NCBI GenBank assembly: GCA_041661365.1
Contig: JBAZUN010000390.1
Location: forward strand, 1-6,035
Direction: 5' to 3'
DNA length: 6,035 bases
DNA from: CAITNQ01 sp041661365
GTDB lineage: Bacteria; Latescibacterota; UBA2968; UBA8231
Shown: positions 5,893 to 6,035 of the stretch, in pieces
Layout: each line of letters starts with the position of its first letter
Position numbering within the stretch: the stretch's first letter is position 1
Notes under the pieces: generated by a model
What the model was told of the DNA's origin: nothing
What the model saw: the letters and a program-made list of their open reading frames with translations, nothing else
Databases searched by the model: none
Program-made: the position numbers and the translations under genes

Positions 5893-5934
5893 CCGTTGAG
5901 AGCGCCCATCGTCGGCTGAGCGGCTGCTCAACGG
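5893..5934 (+). repeat. Long-loop inverted repeat downstream of trxA
   Basis: CCGTTGAG (5893-5900) is exactly complementary to CTCAACGG (5927-5934) across 26 nt. An alternative small hairpin, TGAGC-GGCT-GCTCA (5917-5930), uses part of the same right arm, so the two folds exclude each other. The first arm begins 5 nt after the trxA stop. No T-run follows, so it is not a classical intrinsic terminator; it may be a Rho-dependent end or an RNA-stability element. The remaining gap up to the next ribosome binding site (about 5935-6006) shows no gene and no clear promoter. Confidence 0.4.
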
Positions 5935-6006
5935 GGTGCTGATCTGCGGCTGGACGGTCTCCGCGACGGCCCGATCCCTGCCGCGGGCGGTCCGGTGGTC
6001 GATCCG

Positions 6007-6014
6007 AAGGGAGG
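6007..6014 (+). promoter_or_regulatory. Ribosome binding site of the gene cut by the right edge
   Basis: AAGGGAGG at 6007-6014 lies 6 nt before the ATG at 6021. Strength and spacing match the other genes of the window and support a gene start here. Confidence 0.65.
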
Positions 6015-6020
6015 CATAGC

Positions 6021-6035
6021 ATGCCGGCCGATCCG
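6021..6035 (+). CDS. Start of an unidentified gene, 3' partial
   Basis: Only five codons (MPADP) are inside the window. The call rests on the ATG with a strong AAGGGAGG site 6 nt upstream, on the same strand and 132 nt after the trxA stop. No family can be assigned. A thioredoxin reductase gene would be a natural neighbour, but nothing visible shows that. Confidence 0.55.

Noticed and set aside
5466..5909. A 147-codon open frame on the - strand opposite trxA and its leader
   Set aside because: It lies opposite a certain thioredoxin gene and its promoter, has no clear family, and is explained by GC bias in trxA.

Overview
The window is a gene-dense, GC-rich stretch (roughly 70% G+C, strong G/C preference at third codon positions). 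Every supported gene is on the + strand. It reads as ordinary bacterial chromosome: six recognisable or supportable genes plus the first codons of a seventh. I see no RNA genes, insertion sequences, CRISPR arrays or attachment sites. The codon use is uniform, so nothing here looks recently transferred.

Layout. (1) At 2-850 is the 3' part of a YihY/BrkB-family polytopic membrane protein, cut by the left edge. (2) At 888-3086 is rnr, encoding RNase R with an HTH, cold-shock domains, an RNB catalytic domain, an S1 domain and an Arg-rich tail. It is separated from brkB by 37 nt, and the junction carries two GC palindromes. (3) At 3156-4196 is purM (AIR synthase), after a 69-nt gap that contains a hairpin. 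(4) At 4216-4407 is a 63-residue single-pass membrane protein of unknown function. (5) At 4404-5447 is holA (DNA polymerase III delta), overlapping the small gene by 4 nt. (6) A near-consensus sigma-70 type promoter (5444-5472), whose -35 box overlaps the holA stop codon, starts a new unit with an AT-rich leader. (7) At 5559-5888 is trxA (thioredoxin). (8) At 6021-6035 are the first five codons of another gene behind a good ribosome binding site.

The first five genes are close together or overlapping and are probably co-transcribed as a housekeeping string: RNA decay, purine synthesis and replication clamp loading. They share no single pathway. The trxA unit appears to be transcribed independently. 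Reading order and spacing suggest that purM, the small membrane gene and holA are translated from one message, with GTGA coupling at the last junction.

Organism. The genes suggest a high-GC bacterium, probably not an actinobacterium. From memory, the PurM motifs HDTVG, HCxND and TGGGFxDNLPR recall proteins of the FCB superphylum and neighbouring uncultured lineages, and a deltaproteobacterial-type lineage is an alternative. This is an impression from motifs, not a phylogeny. I did not find an undescribed multi-gene system. The observations most worth following are the regulatory architecture around trxA, the small gene between purM and holA, and the palindromes before rnr.
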